Part shown: positions 34,316-45,964 of the stretch, piece after piece | How positions within the stretch are numbered: position 1 is the stretch's first letter | Layout: each line of letters begins with the position of its first letter | Assembly: GCA_020466095.1 (NCBI GenBank) | Contig: CM035808.1 | Coordinates: 50,542,485-50,606,484, forward strand | From: Chlorops oryzae | Lineage: Eukaryota > Arthropoda > Insecta > Diptera > Chloropidae | Direction: 5' to 3' | Length of the DNA stretch: 64,000 nt | Notes under the pieces: model-generated | What the model was told of the DNA's origin: nothing | Database searches by the model: none | What the model saw: the letters and a program-made list of their open reading frames with translations, nothing else | Translations under genes and position numbers: made by a program

Positions 34316-34543
34316 ACTGAATCAATTAAACATAATCTCGAGATGAAAATGGCGCAGCACAAATTAGAAGCACAAATCGAAAAGCTCCAATACAACGAAA
34401 CAGCAGTTATGCTACTTATCGAAGCATGCAGCCTCGTGCGTGAGAATACGTCGCGTGCTGTAACTAGCCTGGACAACATGGTGCTCTACTTTATGAAGAC
34501 AAAAGGCAGTGAAAATGAGACCTCGCTAATGGGACTTTTGCAC
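34316..34543 (+). CDS. tweety-family protein, extracellular loop exon
   Basis: The exon follows cctttgcag| and ends TTGCAC|gtaggt; it is 76 codons, phase 0 on both sides. It encodes a strongly helical, polar stretch from TESIKHNLEMKMAQHKLEAQ to NETSLMGLLH. Potential N-glycosylation sites are Asn in YNETAV and in ENETSL, fitting an extracellular loop between TM2 and TM3. Reading through to the next exon gives LLH-LGEFYESIRWP, as expected at the entry to TM3. Confidence 0.92.
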
Positions 34544-34616
34544 GTAGGTTAAACGAGCCAAAAGGGCTCATTAGCCACTAGGTTCCTTTTATTTCAATAT
34601 TTAACGCTCTTTTCAG

Positions 34617-34868
34617 CTTGGCGAATTCTATGAATCAATACGCTGGCCTGCAACGCTTGGCTTTTTAACTATTCTCCTGATGCTCTGTACTGTTCTGGTC
34701 ATAGGGGTGGCACGCCGTTCTCGATGCGCTCTTATTTTCTTTAGTGTCGCTGGTCTTTTCTGTATAATATTTTGTTGGTTACTTTCGGGTGTTTATTTGG
34801 CCTCATCAGTAGCGGCTGGCGACTTTTGCATGCGCCCACATGAATTTATGTGTCGTCAAGTTGGCATG
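34617..34868 (+). CDS. tweety-family protein, TM3-TM4 exon
   Basis: A 73-bp intron separates it from the loop exon (acceptor ttttcag|CTTGG). It encodes 84 codons. TM3 spans PATLGFLTILLMLCTVLVIG, followed by the basic turn ARRSR. TM4 spans IFFSVAGLFCIIFCWLLSGV and leads to YLASSVAAGDFCMRP. The SSVAAGDFC motif, opening the second extracellular loop, is a tweety signature. It ends GGCATG|gtaagt in phase 0. The next exons (second loop, TM5, cytosolic tail) were not recognised downstream, so the following intron may extend past the window end or exons may fall in gaps. Confidence 0.93.
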
Positions 34869-35335
34869 GTAAGTTTATCTGTTATAAAAAACATGTATAG
34901 TGTAATATGAGATTAAATGTAAAACATTTTCTTAATTAATTGTGTTGTATGCATATGCATACAGAGAGTTGTTTTTGCAATTTTAACTGTGAAAGTATAT
35001 CAGCTAAACTTCTCTTATTTCTTTGATAGCGAATCAACAGATTCCTATTTTTGTTGCATTTTTTGGTCCCTTATTCGGTGAATCTATTCTGCAACGAACG
35101 TTTTTATTCTAGAAGAACAATAATTAATTTATTAATGTGAAAATTTTTTTTCAAGCGATGCTTGAGAAAATCATCCATAAGCGACGTACGTTTGGACCTG
35201 CCGTCTGGGGTCTCATTAGAGCAATTCTTACGGATTGACTGACTATTGAGTCAAATTTCGTCTAATAGTAAGCCGAACATTTTGTTTAAGTTTTCCCAAA
35301 TTTTCGGAGTTGGGTATATACAGGGTGTCCCAAAC

Positions 35336-35497
35336 TGTTGTAAATAAGTCATACAGTCACTTACTAGTCTGAACTCCCCTTAAGTATCGATATATGAGAT
35401 TTACACATCTCTAGTTTTTGACACAATGTTCTTTTAAAGTTGTTGAATAAAAACCTTGTTGAGTGAGAAGTACTCCGTGCGCGTTTTTATTCTAATA
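35336..35497 (+). repeat. Copia-like 5' LTR
   Basis: TGTTGTAAATAAG at the left and TTTTTATTCTAATA at the right bound a 162-bp stretch that abuts a copia-type primer-binding site. The left limit is set by the TGTTG start only. Confidence 0.5.
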
Positions 35498-35516
35498 GGT
35501 TATGGGCACAGCCCTT
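35498..35516 (+). promoter_or_regulatory. Copia-type primer-binding site
   Basis: GGTTATGGGCACAGCCC closely resembles the copia PBS, which pairs with an internal part of initiator tRNA-Met. Confidence 0.65.
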
Positions 35517-35652
35517 CGGGTTTTTTTTTCGTTAACTAGTTTATGCTCTTGAGTTTTTTTTCTTTTTGGAAATGCGGAATTTTTAACGCGTTTGTCGCGA
35601 CGAGTGATGTTTAATAGTTTTGCGTAAACATTAAACCGTAGATCAACTAAAA

Positions 35653-35763
35653 ATGGCGTTTTCATCGAAATCAACCGAGCTTTCAGTTGAAAAGCTGAAG
35701 GGTACCGAGAATTACCACAATTGGGCGTTTGCAATGCAGAATTATCTAGAGCTAAAAGGATGT
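35653..35763 (+). CDS. Ty1/copia gag, N-terminus, cut by an assembly gap
   Basis: The frame starts MAFSSKSTELSVEKLKGTE and continues NYHNWAFAMQNYLELKGC. The 'KL.G.NY..W...M...L' pattern is the start of the copia-type Gag domain. It is lost in the 100-N gap after 37 codons, and the sequence after the gap is not its continuation. The ATG lies about 155 bp after the PBS, as expected. Confidence 0.85.
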
Positions 35764-35863
35764 NNNNNNNNNNNNNNNNNNNNNNNNNNNNNNNNNNNNN
35801 NNNNNNNNNNNNNNNNNNNNNNNNNNNNNNNNNNNNNNNNNNNNNNNNNNNNNNNNNNNNNNN
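35764..35863. other. Assembly gap (100 N)
   Basis: Exactly 100 N, so the length is nominal. It separates the copia gag start from unrelated sequence. Confidence 1.
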
Positions 35864-35914
35864 CACTTTTTGGTAATGCAAAAATATAACGGAATCTAAC
35901 TTTTTCTCGACTAG

Positions 35915-36615
35915 CAGAGGTGTTAAAGAACGCAATCATTTTTGAATATTCAGTCTTTTGATTTCCCGAAAAATGATTGTAGTCATTTTTTAGTTAGTCA
36001 GGAATAAGACTGCAAAACACAAATCTAAATAATTTTTGTTATTCCTGAATAATTAGTCTTTTCTTTATTCATTTTTTCGTTATTCATTGATTGAAATCAC
36101 TGAATTGCAGTCCCAAAATGCATTCATTTGCATTCTTTTGCAGTATTTATTTTTATGTATTAAAATTCATATTGAAATAATGAAAGATTATCGCATCTCT
36201 CCTAAATACTCCGCGACGGGGACGCTTTCAAACAACAATTTTTTCAAATTTTTGAAAAATTGTTGTTGCTGAAAGTAAATTAATTATTGTTAATACATTA
36301 GTACATTAATAGGAATTTATAATTTTTGTTCCGTTTTTGTTGTTGTTGTTGTGAAACGAACGTCCATATATAAATTGCTTGTTCAAAATGTGAGTGGTTA
36401 TTCTTATATTCAGGAAAGACTGCATTAAAAAATTTTTAGTCAGTACAAGATTTCAGAAAAGACTAATTATTCATGAATAACAAAAAAGACTAAAAACTGC
36501 AATTTGCAGTCATTAGTCAGTAATGCGTTTTTTTGATTGTAATCATTAAAGTTAGTCAAAGATTGTGACTTCAACTGATTTTAAATCAAATTGATTGCAT
36601 TCTTTAACACCTCTG
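35915..36615. mobile_element. hAT-type element, TSD TCGACTAG
   Basis: TIRs CAGAGGTGTTAAAGAACGCA and the near-inverse GCATTCTTTAACACCTCTG are flanked by exact TCGACTAG at 35907-35914 and 36616-36623. 701 bp. The interior has many TGATTG/AGTC-type imperfect repeats and no transposase. Confidence 0.85.
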
Positions 36616-36623
36616 TCGACTAG

Positions 36624-38638
36624 GTCCCTTGCCGCTATCGTTTCATAAAGAACTTTGTTCTAAAAAAATTTCGGAAGTTCCGCATTTGCGGATTCGGACG
36701 CGGATACGGATGTTCGCAAAATTCTTGGTACTAGCGAAACGAAACATGGTACTAAACTAGTAAAAACGATTTCAAATAAAAAAAAATTTTCTTCAACTCA
36801 GATGCCAAGTTCACAGGGCTACATTTATAGGTCGCTACCAGCGCTGCAGCGGTCAAAATTTTCGATGCAAACTCAGTATATGTATTTGTTAGATTCATAA
36901 AAAATATTACAAATAAAATTATACAGGTCAAAAGAGGCAACGTATTTTGAAGCATTTTTAACAGATTTCTGCTTGGAAAAAAAAAAATGTTAAAAAAATT
37001 GTATCACGTCAGAGTTTTTAAGTAAATCGGGTATTACAATTTTAAATACAAGTGCTCTTTTGAAACCCTTTTTCTCAAATATGGTATGATCTATTTAAAA
37101 ATGTTTAAGGTTTACAATTGTTAAAAATTTAATGTATTTCAGAACTGAATAGCGATTCAAAAGCAGTGTCTAAGCTCCAGTATAAATCAATAAATATATA
37201 ATATAAATATAAATATAATAAAGCTGATATGAGAGTTCGGCGTATATTCTGCTTTTTTCAATGGGTACGTTCTAAAGTCTTAGAAACGTTGAAACAATAT
37301 CGTTGGTCATGTCTATTGGGTTTGCGCCGTTTAATGAATGGATTTTTTAAAGCAAATTCAGACTAATGCACCATAAGAATGACGTAGGTATATTCACTCA
37401 CCTCTACGTAAACATCGCTATCCGGATTGAATGTGTCATTAACCCGACGAAAAGTATAGTTCACGTGCGGGATGGAGTGCAGAATCCGCACAAGTATGCT
37501 TGGTTTCTCCATATTTTTGTTGCCGTGGTTTGAGAATAAAGAGAATTGAAAGGATTTGCTTTCCGAGATTCACTATCCCTTTGACTTTTCAAGAGTCGCA
37601 CGTTGCTGGTATCTCACCACTTGTTTTTTTTTTCTTTTCAATTTATAACTTTTTTGTGTCACTCTTGACGTCAAACACTCACTGACGAAAACGATCCTAA
37701 ATATATGTATATATATATATGTATATATGGAGCTCTCAGGCTTTTTGCGCTATGACCTAATATGAATATTAAACATTTTTGTTTATTTTTTTTACACTTA
37801 AATTTATGCAATTAGAAACACGTCTCCTGCTTGATCTTGTGCTTTTTGATAAATTGAAAATATTTTCTTATTGTTGCAATAAATTATTAATACACTTTTG
37901 CAAAATTTTTCACTTTTACTTTTTCAAGAAAACCAACAATTTTCTCTTTGCTCAGTGCATCCTGTCAAATCAGTTTTTATATAACACACAACCTATAAAC
38001 TCCAGGAATTCTGTGAGAGAGCATTATAAAGGGCTGCAGCGAGAGAAATGTCAAAACTGCTGGGTTTGTTCATGTTCTTCGGGGGTGAGTTGCTATTTAG
38101 CAAAATTTTCAAATTTCACTTTCCTTTTCACACCCATGAATTTTGGCTCTACATTTTAAACCATAAAATTTCATTATTTTGAATTAAGCGACACAATCTT
38201 TTAAATTTGTATGCGGGTTTCCATCTAATATAATTTTTGTTGAATTTCTTTACCGCTCACTTTTTGATATTGGGCTTTAATTTTAACTTTCGAGTCCTGC
38301 AGCAACGTAGGCGTGTATATGCGTCCAGTGTGATTGCCTTATTTATTCTGGCAACCAACATCCATGCTGCAAAATATTTCAGACTGAAAAATCATTGGCA
38401 TCTCACTTCGTAGCCTCTCTTATTCTCATTGTCATCTCTCAAGAGTAAATGAGTGGTTCGGCGTTGCCACCAAGCTGGTTCTGAAATAATAAGCGCATAA
38501 GGAATCACTTAATTTTCTATCAGGTTACATTTTACTACATGATGAAATAAAGAAATTCACAACAAATCTTTGAAAACGTATGCAAGTGAATTGATTGCCT
38601 TTAAACAAAAATGTTCTTATATATTTAAAGATGGAATT
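36624..38638. other. Non-coding AT-rich stretch
   Basis: Contains (TATAAA)n at about 37195-37225 and (TATATG)n at about 37700-37728. No recognised gene. Frames at 37779-38159 are low-complexity Phe-rich translations of AT-rich DNA. Confidence 0.4.
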
Positions 38639-38756
38639 CAGGCATGCTCTAGAAATCGAATCCGAATAAAAAAGTTCGAAATCAATGTGATTTAAATAGA
38701 AATTTTATCTATTTCGAATTTTTTTTATGGGGATTCGATTTCTAGAGCATGCCTGA
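38639..38756. mobile_element. Short MITE with 25-bp TIR (CAGGCATGCTCTAGAAATCG)
   Basis: The 118-bp segment has perfect inverted ends CAGGCATGCTCTAGAAATCG (plus AATCC). CAGG ends suggest hAT, but the flanks do not show a matching 8-bp duplication. Confidence 0.65.
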
Positions 38757-38859
38757 TTATCATCATTTTGTTAAGCACATAACAAGGACTTCATTTGAAA
38801 AGTCTCAAACATCCTTAATGAACATTCTTAAGGAGCTCTAAAAAACACATTCGGCCGTC

Positions 38860-39112
38860 ATATAATTTGAATTTATATTTAAGTCTCCGATTGAATTACC
38901 AAAAATCGGAAAAGTTGTCGTGGCAAGATGGCGGTTTTCATGAAAAATTCGAACCACAATCGGAATATGAGGCACTTAATTTCCTTTAAAATCTCCAGGA
39001 TACCTTGTCTGAATGGTAGTGGTCTTTGGGTCAGTTTTAAAAAATGTTCATACATATGTATATGTTTGTATCGGGTATCGTATGGTAAGGATACTATAGC
39101 ACCCTTACTGTG
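38860..39112 (-). repeat. Decayed hairpin-ended repeat fragment
   Basis: Ends TATCGGGTATCGTATGGTAA, then CTATAGCACCCTTACTG, a worn version of the GTCAGGCTCGCCTGAC terminus. Confidence 0.45.
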
Positions 39113-40689
39113 TTAAGTTTAGGATCAAGTGGAATTTTATTTTATTCCGAGTTATTTTTCTTCTTTGCTTGATTTAAGATTGCTTGCTAAAACTCCAAAT
39201 GGGTGAAAAAATCATTACTCCTTCATCGCTCGATTTAGGTATTACTCCATACATTTTCTTTACGGCGATTTTCGTAAAATACATTGACATTCGATTGTCT
39301 GATAGACTAATCTTTGCAATAGCTCCTTAAAAAACTACATTCGTTTTGGTCGAATGTAATTTTTGCAGCTGAGAGCAAATGCAATATTTTTGAATGCGAT
39401 GGTAAGGTTAGTGTGCACAAGAAAATTTTGTAGTTATAAATTTTATGATGGATTAAAGATACTACATTGTATGATATCACAATTTCAAATATTGCATTGA
39501 CATCGCAATCCAAAATCATATGAAATGGAAATCGCGATTCAAAATTTCTGGTTGCAGCAGTAGACGACGGTGTGTATTTTGTTATGTTATCCACCAATTC
39601 CGACTTGTTTTTCTCGTGTTTTGCCGTTTGCGCGAGAGCGTACAACGTAGGTCGGGGGAACAAATGAACAAAAAAATGTAAGAAAAAATAAAATGTCGTC
39701 GAAAGATGTACGATTTAGCAGTCTCCTTCTCCACAATAGCTTGTACTGGCTTTTGTGGAATTTCTTGCTGAAAATTACCATTGGAATGTCATAGGAAAAG
39801 TGCAGCAGTATGAAAATGCACAAAATTCAAGCAAAAACATTTTAAATTCTTATTACAAAAAAAAATACAACAAACAAAATAAAAACATCCCCTTCTATGG
39901 TCTTATGTTGGTATTTGATATGGCCAATTGATTGATAATAGAAAACATGAAACAATATACAAAAAAAAATTTATGATTACCTTTTCTATTTCAGAGGAAT
40001 ATTTTTCCTTTCCTTTATGCAATTTTCACTCTTGCTTTAAGCTGAAATTGAATTGGAATTTTCGTACATGTCGGAAGAATTTTATTTATTGTTGAGATTT
40101 CTTTCGATTGCATTCTTTGTACATTCTCCGTTCCGAACAATTCAAAGCAATTTTAACGCCCATATACAGGAACTGTTGTAATTGATTATATCTTTCCCCA
40201 TATATTGGCTAACGCCAAAATACTTTTTGACTCTGCTTTCCCCTTTACGAGATCTAATTTGCACAGGCGACATTTTTAACCAACACCGTTTTGATTTAAC
40301 TCTAAAATAGTATTTCTGAAATATTTAGGCACTTTCTAACGCATAAATTATAATTTTTTATTTTCTCAAACACGCAACGAGCAACCTCCTAACAATTTTC
40401 AGTTTTACAGAATACTAATCGTTAGAGCGGAGCTGAAGAGCTATCGATGGAATTCTCATAACATCGATAAATAACTTACATTAATGAGGGATTTTTCCCA
40501 TTTTGTGGGACTTTTTGGTTGTGAATCTGGGATGAAAAAGTAGATAGAACTGTACCTTTTTCAGCCCTTTTCGACCACAAAGCAGTGTTGGAAAAGTAGG
40601 ACTAATTATACATTTTTCGGCCCTTTTTAACTTCAAAGGTACAATAGGTAAAATTTGTCCATTTAATAGGCATTTCAGACAAGCAAAGA

Positions 40690-40960
40690 AAAGCAGGGCA
40701 TAATTCTAGTATCTGGCCGTTTCTGGGATCTTTGTTTTTTTGATGCCAACTTATAGAAAATGACCCCCTAATTCCAAATCCGAAATCCGTTTTTGGGGGT
40801 CGCCTCTAGTTAAGGAGATATCGACCTTTAAATTTTGTATGAAAATGCAATGTAAACATTGTGAAAACAGACTGACAGCTGGTTATACTGCTGCCAGATG
40901 TCATGATTTGAAAAAATCTACCAATTGGTAGATTTAATATGTGAATGTTCATAATATGGA
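40690..40960 (+). repeat. Dispersed repeat (CCGTTTTTGGGGGTCGC block)
   Basis: ATCCGTTTTTGGGGGTC, GATATCG and AATCTACCAATTGGTAGATT occur in the same order at 46560-46720, and the first block recurs inverted at 47530-47560. Class unknown. The rest of 39115-42510 shows no recognised gene. Confidence 0.55.
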
Positions 40961-42812
40961 AATTATTATGGGGATTATTTCAAATATTTTATTTTTGTTA
41001 AAGAAATAATTAAACAACAAAACGAAAAAAAATCGCCTGCGGTGCTATTTCCATAAACAAAAAAAAAAAAAAAAATATTTCTCAAAAATCGCGCGCGTGA
41101 TTTTTCGCCTGCAGCGCTATTTCCAAAAACAACAAACACTTACTTCGAAGAGTAAACAACAACCATGTTGACATGACGACGAATAAACACAAAGTAAAAT
41201 CCATAAAATAAAATCATCTAAAGGCTGGTCCCCAGTTCCCCAAGGAATGAAAAACTCCATATAAAAAAAGCCAAAGAAATGCTTCAGAAATATTTCTTCA
41301 AGAAATTTTCTGCATGCAGTCCACAGTTCGGCAAAAAAGTAGTACATATTTTAATACGTTTTTTTGACATGAAATGTGCACGGTAACCCAGGCTATCAGC
41401 AGAAATAATTGCAAATGAATTGTTTCGTGGAGAAATTTTGACAAGTGATGTAGGTCAGTTGTGATTGTATAGAAATAGTGCATCCATTTTTCGGGTTTTT
41501 TCAGAAAAACATGGAGAAAAACGCCAAAAAAAAACCAAGAGCTCCATATCATTTCTAAAATAAAGAATAAATGCAATATATTTACACACGTTACATTGCA
41601 AACAATAACTTCTTAATGCTTACAAATTGTTATCCATTTTCCTTTTTGGTTTTTCCTTTGTTTTATACGTATGCGCGCGCTTTTTATTCTGAACGTTTAT
41701 AATCGCGCCTTTTTAATTTCTGTGTTTCGTTTTACTTTTTTGACACATGTGACATATGACATATTGCCTCTGTTGCACAAAAAATTTCTGTAGCAGTGCA
41801 ATTTTTCCTCGGAGAAATAAATAGAACATTTCTGCTGACATTCCTTACCGAACTGGAGACCAGCCTTAAGACTAGTCTGAACTGGACGCATTATGCTGCC
41901 TTTTTGGGAAATGTATAAAACAATTTCTGCAAACACTACTCAGATAACCACAGAAGACCTTTCACCATTTAATTCACTAACAAAATTTCTTCATCTTGAA
42001 ATTGTACCTTATAGCCTTTTCAGACTAGCAGCTAAATCTAGATTTAGAGCCAACTTCTGCAAATATCCGTGTATTTAAATGCATTTAGGGCCTGCTAAGT
42101 GCAGAGATATATTCTGAATTTATGATAAATGCGCTGCAACAGTGGCGAGAAAAGTACGAAATAAAATTTAATTCTAGGCCACCCCAGCCCAAACAGCTGG
42201 TTGAGGCCTGCCGAATATTGTGAAAAATCGAGAAAAGTGTCTGTAGAAGAAATGAAAAACCCCAACTTGTTAACAAAAACGATGTTCCTCCTCTTTAAGT
42301 ATGACATGACCTCTATTTTGAGAAGCTCCCTTCTATCCATTTTTTCCTTGTTTTAAAAGACATTCAAAAATAAGGAGGCACACTTTTCAATAAGTCAATG
42401 CGGGACAACCAGCCCTATCCAAAAAAGAAACAGAATTTGCTGGAATTGTTGTGCTCAAATTGGAAAGCAACAATATTACTATTGATTTATGAATAATGAA
42501 TTATATATATAATGGGTAAAATATCCCGCTAAACATTTTTTGTGAGTCTGAAAATTTTAGAGTCTAAAAAGAGTATTAATTTATACTGATTTTAAAGCCC
42601 TCATAAATAAGAGTCTTAAAAAAGTATAAAAGAATTATACATTTGACCGTTTTTTTTTTACTGTATTATTTTTGAGTATAAAAACACTCGAAACGCTCAA
42701 AATGATGGAGTTTTAAAAGAATTCAAATTTATATTGTTTTTAAAGCCCTCATACATAAGATTGAGAAATAACTATCATAAATTTGAGTGGTTTTCGATTG
42801 TTACATTACTTA

Positions 42813-43231
42813 TACTACGTTTATGCATCATGTTAACCCAGGTATATTCAACCCGGGTAAAAAACCTGAGCATAAACGGGCAATTTTGAACTTGAGTTAA
42901 AAGACTAACCCAGTTTTATTCTTAAGAGACACTGAACAGCGATGCGGCATGACATACACGAAAATTATGTTTTTAGAAATATAAATGTATGGGACACACA
43001 TTACAATGCATGACTAAAAGTCGAAATGAGTTGGATTTTTTGTCATTCGCTTCGATTTGCCTAAGCCCTCGTGTTTATTCAACTCGAGTTGAATTTTCTA
43101 CCCACTTTAAATAAATGTGTTTATTCAACCCGATTAAATTCTCTAACTCGGTTATAAATAGCGTTTATGCGAGGGGGTTGAATTGACCTGAGTTGAATAT
43201 ACCCGGGTTAACATGATGCATAAACGTAGTA
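42813..43231. mobile_element. PIF/Harbinger-like MITE, TSD TTA
   Basis: TACTACGTTTATGCATCATG, continuing TTAACCC, is inverted at the right end. TTA flanks both sides (42810-42812, 43232-43234). The interior carries repeated CAACCCGGGTT / AACTCGAGTTG palindromic blocks. 419 bp. Confidence 0.75.
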
Positions 43232-43449
43232 TTAGTGAGCGATGATTTGATTTCAAATGCTATATATATATATATATATATCGAAGAAAACAGCTGCGTC
43301 AGTTTTTCGCCAGTGAACGATTACTGCGACCATACCGAAAACATACCACCAGAAGAAACCAAAATCAGCGATGTAATAGTAAGAATTCATAACACACCTT
43401 CACTCTGTTTCTTATATATTTATATTTATATATATGTGTTACTACATAC

Positions 43450-43684
43450 AGGTAAATTAGAAACAATAGCAAAAAATATAAGAGAAAATCGTATGAAGCT
43501 GAATGAGCTCACTGTGGAGATGAAATCAATAGAGAAGGTGCAGCAGCGGATTCTGGAGGAATTGATAGCCATTAGAAAACAAGTTGCGGGCTCGAAGCAA
43601 GAAAATTCTATGCCGATGAAGCCATTCAAAACTGAACGTGCCTTTGAGGATTTCGAAACGAGACGAGATATTGGAAGAAAATAA
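43450..43684 (+). pseudogene. DUF4806-like protein fragment (coiled coil plus domain start)
   Basis: After an intron-like acceptor (catacag|) the frame reads KLETIAKNIRENRMKLNELT, a heptad-like helix, then VQQRILEELIAIRKQV. It ends MPMKPFKTERAFEDFE, which resembles the first strand of DUF4806 domains ('P.KT...FE'). A probable upstream exon at about 43286-43375 (NSCVSFSPVNDYCDHTENIP) is in the same continuous frame. The rest of the domain is missing. DUF4806 proteins are often transposon-associated in insects. The assignment is from motif recall. Confidence 0.45.
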
Positions 43685-44104
43685 AAAAATTACGTGAAAA
43701 GAATTATGATTTCAATTTCAATGAAAAGAAGAAAAAGGGGTAAAAATAGTGGTAAAAAGGCGAATTGATTTGCGTCTCATTTAGACTGCTAAAACACTCT
43801 TTTCATACTTCAAAAAAGAGCAAAAAAAACTTTAAAAAGAGTGCAATAACACTTTAAAAACGCGGTTTTAAAATTCTAAAAAGTGTCTAAATGTATCCTG
43901 GGAAGAGTATAAAAAATGTCTTAAAATGTGTTTAAATTCAGAAATAAACTCATGAGTTTAGGTATTCGTTGCTACAACCCTTACATTTCACTACCTTTTT
44001 TTCCAACGATGAAATTACCTGTTTGCTTCTTTTTTCAAATCTTTAAAGGTGAAATGAATTTTCGTTTGTTTTAATAATAAAAATAAATAAAATATCTTTT
44101 TGCC

Positions 44105-44195
44105 CAATTAATCTTGTTTGCGCCCGGATTCGAACCTCAGCCTTTCGGGCTCCAAGGCGGAGGCCTATCCACACCACGATATCTTTTCGATCAAT
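44105..44195 (-). other. tRNA-like sequence inside TIR element
   Basis: The minus strand has GTGGTGTGGATAGGCC, then TTGGAGC as a possible anticodon loop and GAGGTTCGAATCCGGG as a strong B box. The acceptor stem does not close. Confidence 0.45.
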
Positions 44196-44297
44196 CAAAG
44201 CAAACATCTAATTTAAGTTCGAACAGGCGTGTGAGCTCGTAAACTCAGAATTTACAGTCTGAAAGGGTATTTTCTAAATTCAACTTAAGGAACTTAA

Positions 44298-45473
44298 TGC
44301 TGGGTTCATGCTTAGCCCAAAAAGCGCTTTTAGCGCATTTAGCTCTTAACGCGACTCTAAATGTGCTTTTAGCCATACAAAATTTGAAAGCTTAATGCAA
44401 GTAAAAGCAACTTCAATGTAGCATTAAGGCGAGTGCAACTCTGCTAACTTCGAATAATTTCATGTTTCGAACTATTTGAGAGCACGAATATATGGCGGCA
44501 CTGCTGGTTTGTTTACGTTTTCCAGTCGTCACGCACAAGTTATATTCCTAGTTAATAGTCTAATGTTTATGTAGCTCATTACACAATTTTGCACACCTTT
44601 GTATAAAGCGAGCAGTTGCAAAAAACTGGCACGCTTTTTGTTTATAGCACATATCGATGTGTTTAATTGTTCAATTTTGTTTAAATTGAACAGAATGGAC
44701 AGGTATATCTGCACAATAAATAAAATGAATTTCAGCCGACGCATTTCGATTTCTTTTTCATCAAATTTGAACAGGACAGTTGTTTTGTAAGTCGAGAACA
44801 TATGTTGTGTGTAAAAGCACATTTACTTAATGCGGCACTATGAACACTCTTCGAAAAATCGATTTTCGAAAACCGTAAATGCGCTTTTAGGGCTAAGCAT
44901 GAACATAGCATAAAACGCGACTCTAAATGTGCTTTTAGCCATACAAAATTTGAAAGCTTAATGCAAGTAAAAGCAACTTCAATGTAGCATTAAGGCGAGT
45001 GCAACTCTGCTAACTTCGAATAATTTCATGTTTCGAACTATTTGACAGTACGAATATATGGCGGCACTGCTGGTTTGTTTACGTTTTCCAGTCGTCACGC
45101 ACAAGTTCTATTCCTAGTTAATAGTCAAATGTTTATGTAGTTCATTACACAATTTTGCACACCTTTGTATAAAGCGAGCAGTTGCAAAAAACTGGCCTTT
45201 TTGTTTATAGCACATATCGATGTGTTTAATTGTTCAATTTTGTTTAAATTGAACAGAATTGACAGGTATATCTGCACAATAAATAAAATGAATTTCAGCC
45301 GACGCATTTCGATTTCTTTTTCATCAAATTAAAACAGGACAGATGTTTTGTAAGTCGAGAACATATGTTGTGTGTAAAAGCACATTTACTTAATGCGGCA
45401 CTATGAACACTCTTCGAAAAATCGATTTTCGAAAACCGTAAATGCGCTTTTAGGGCTAAGCATGAACATAGCA
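44298..45473. mobile_element. Harbinger-like MITE with internal 566-bp tandem duplication, TSD TAA
   Basis: The ends are TGCTGGGTTCATGCTTAGCC and GGGCTAAGCATGAACATAGC(A). TAA lies on both sides (44295-44297 and 45474-45476). From 44349 and again from 44915 the same unit of about 565 bp is repeated with few differences, including a 3-bp deletion. Each unit ends in the right TIR, so the element contains its right TIR twice. The short frames inside are duplicated shadows. Confidence 0.75.
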
Positions 45474-45851
45474 TAAATTCAGATTTTAAGTTGACAGTCT
45501 GGAAGTCATATTAGACTCTAAACGTGTGTCCCTTTTCAAACAAAAACACACTCTTTTTAGAGTTTTTTTGAAGCTCAATTTAGACGGTTTTGCTCAAAAT
45601 TTAGAGTCTAAAAGTAGTCTAAAAAGAGGGTAAATGTTTGCTGGGATATATAGCGGTATTCACCATCCAGTGCATATGGCCGTGCATTTGAGCATGAGCA
45701 AAATATTTATGCTTTTTTGTTCTTTACACTAACACAATGTACACGTATGCATATGCTCCGATTTTGCAAAAATGCTCCGCCTAAACCTAGTGCAAAAATC
45801 AGTTTCGTGCATGTGCACATTAAACAGCTGATATTTATTCATAGCGCTACG

Positions 45852-45964
45852 ATGGTAAAAGACGCTGCAAAGAAATTCAAGCGGAACAAAGCTAATAAAA
45901 AATGGTCTTCACAGGAGATTCAAAAACTTTTGGTCTATTTGGAGCAGACTGACGCTTTTGAGGT
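45852..45964 (+). pseudogene. Myb/SANT-like exon fragment
   Basis: MVKDAAKKFKRNKANKKWSS then QEIQKLLVYLEQTDAFE, followed by a possible donor GAG|GTTTGT. The basic lead and 'KWS..E...LL.YLE' resemble the first helix of Myb/SANT-like (trihelix) DNA-binding proteins, which TE families such as Harbinger often encode. No continuation found. Confidence 0.45.

Larger units (their letters stand above)
42524..45648. mobile_element. About 3.1 kb TIR element (TCCC(A/G)C..AACATTT) with nested insertions
   Basis: The left end is TCCCGCTAAACATTT and the right end is AAATGTTTGCTGGGA. Both are followed inward by repeats of the TTTAGAGTCTAAAAAGAG type in inverted arrangement. Inside lie a MITE (42813-43231), a DUF4806-like fragment, a tRNA-like module and an internally duplicated MITE (44298-45473). 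The same TIR type bounds 55263-56408. No transposase domain was recognised. Confidence 0.55.

Noticed and set aside
38639..38756. hAT assignment by an 8-bp target duplication
   Set aside because: The TIR is excellent but the 8 bp on each side do not match, so only 'MITE' is claimed.
44529..45307. Two similar minus-strand frames (MRRLKFILFIVQIYLS)
   Set aside because: They are the same non-coding unit repeated by the tandem duplication. No domain and different lengths because of an indel.
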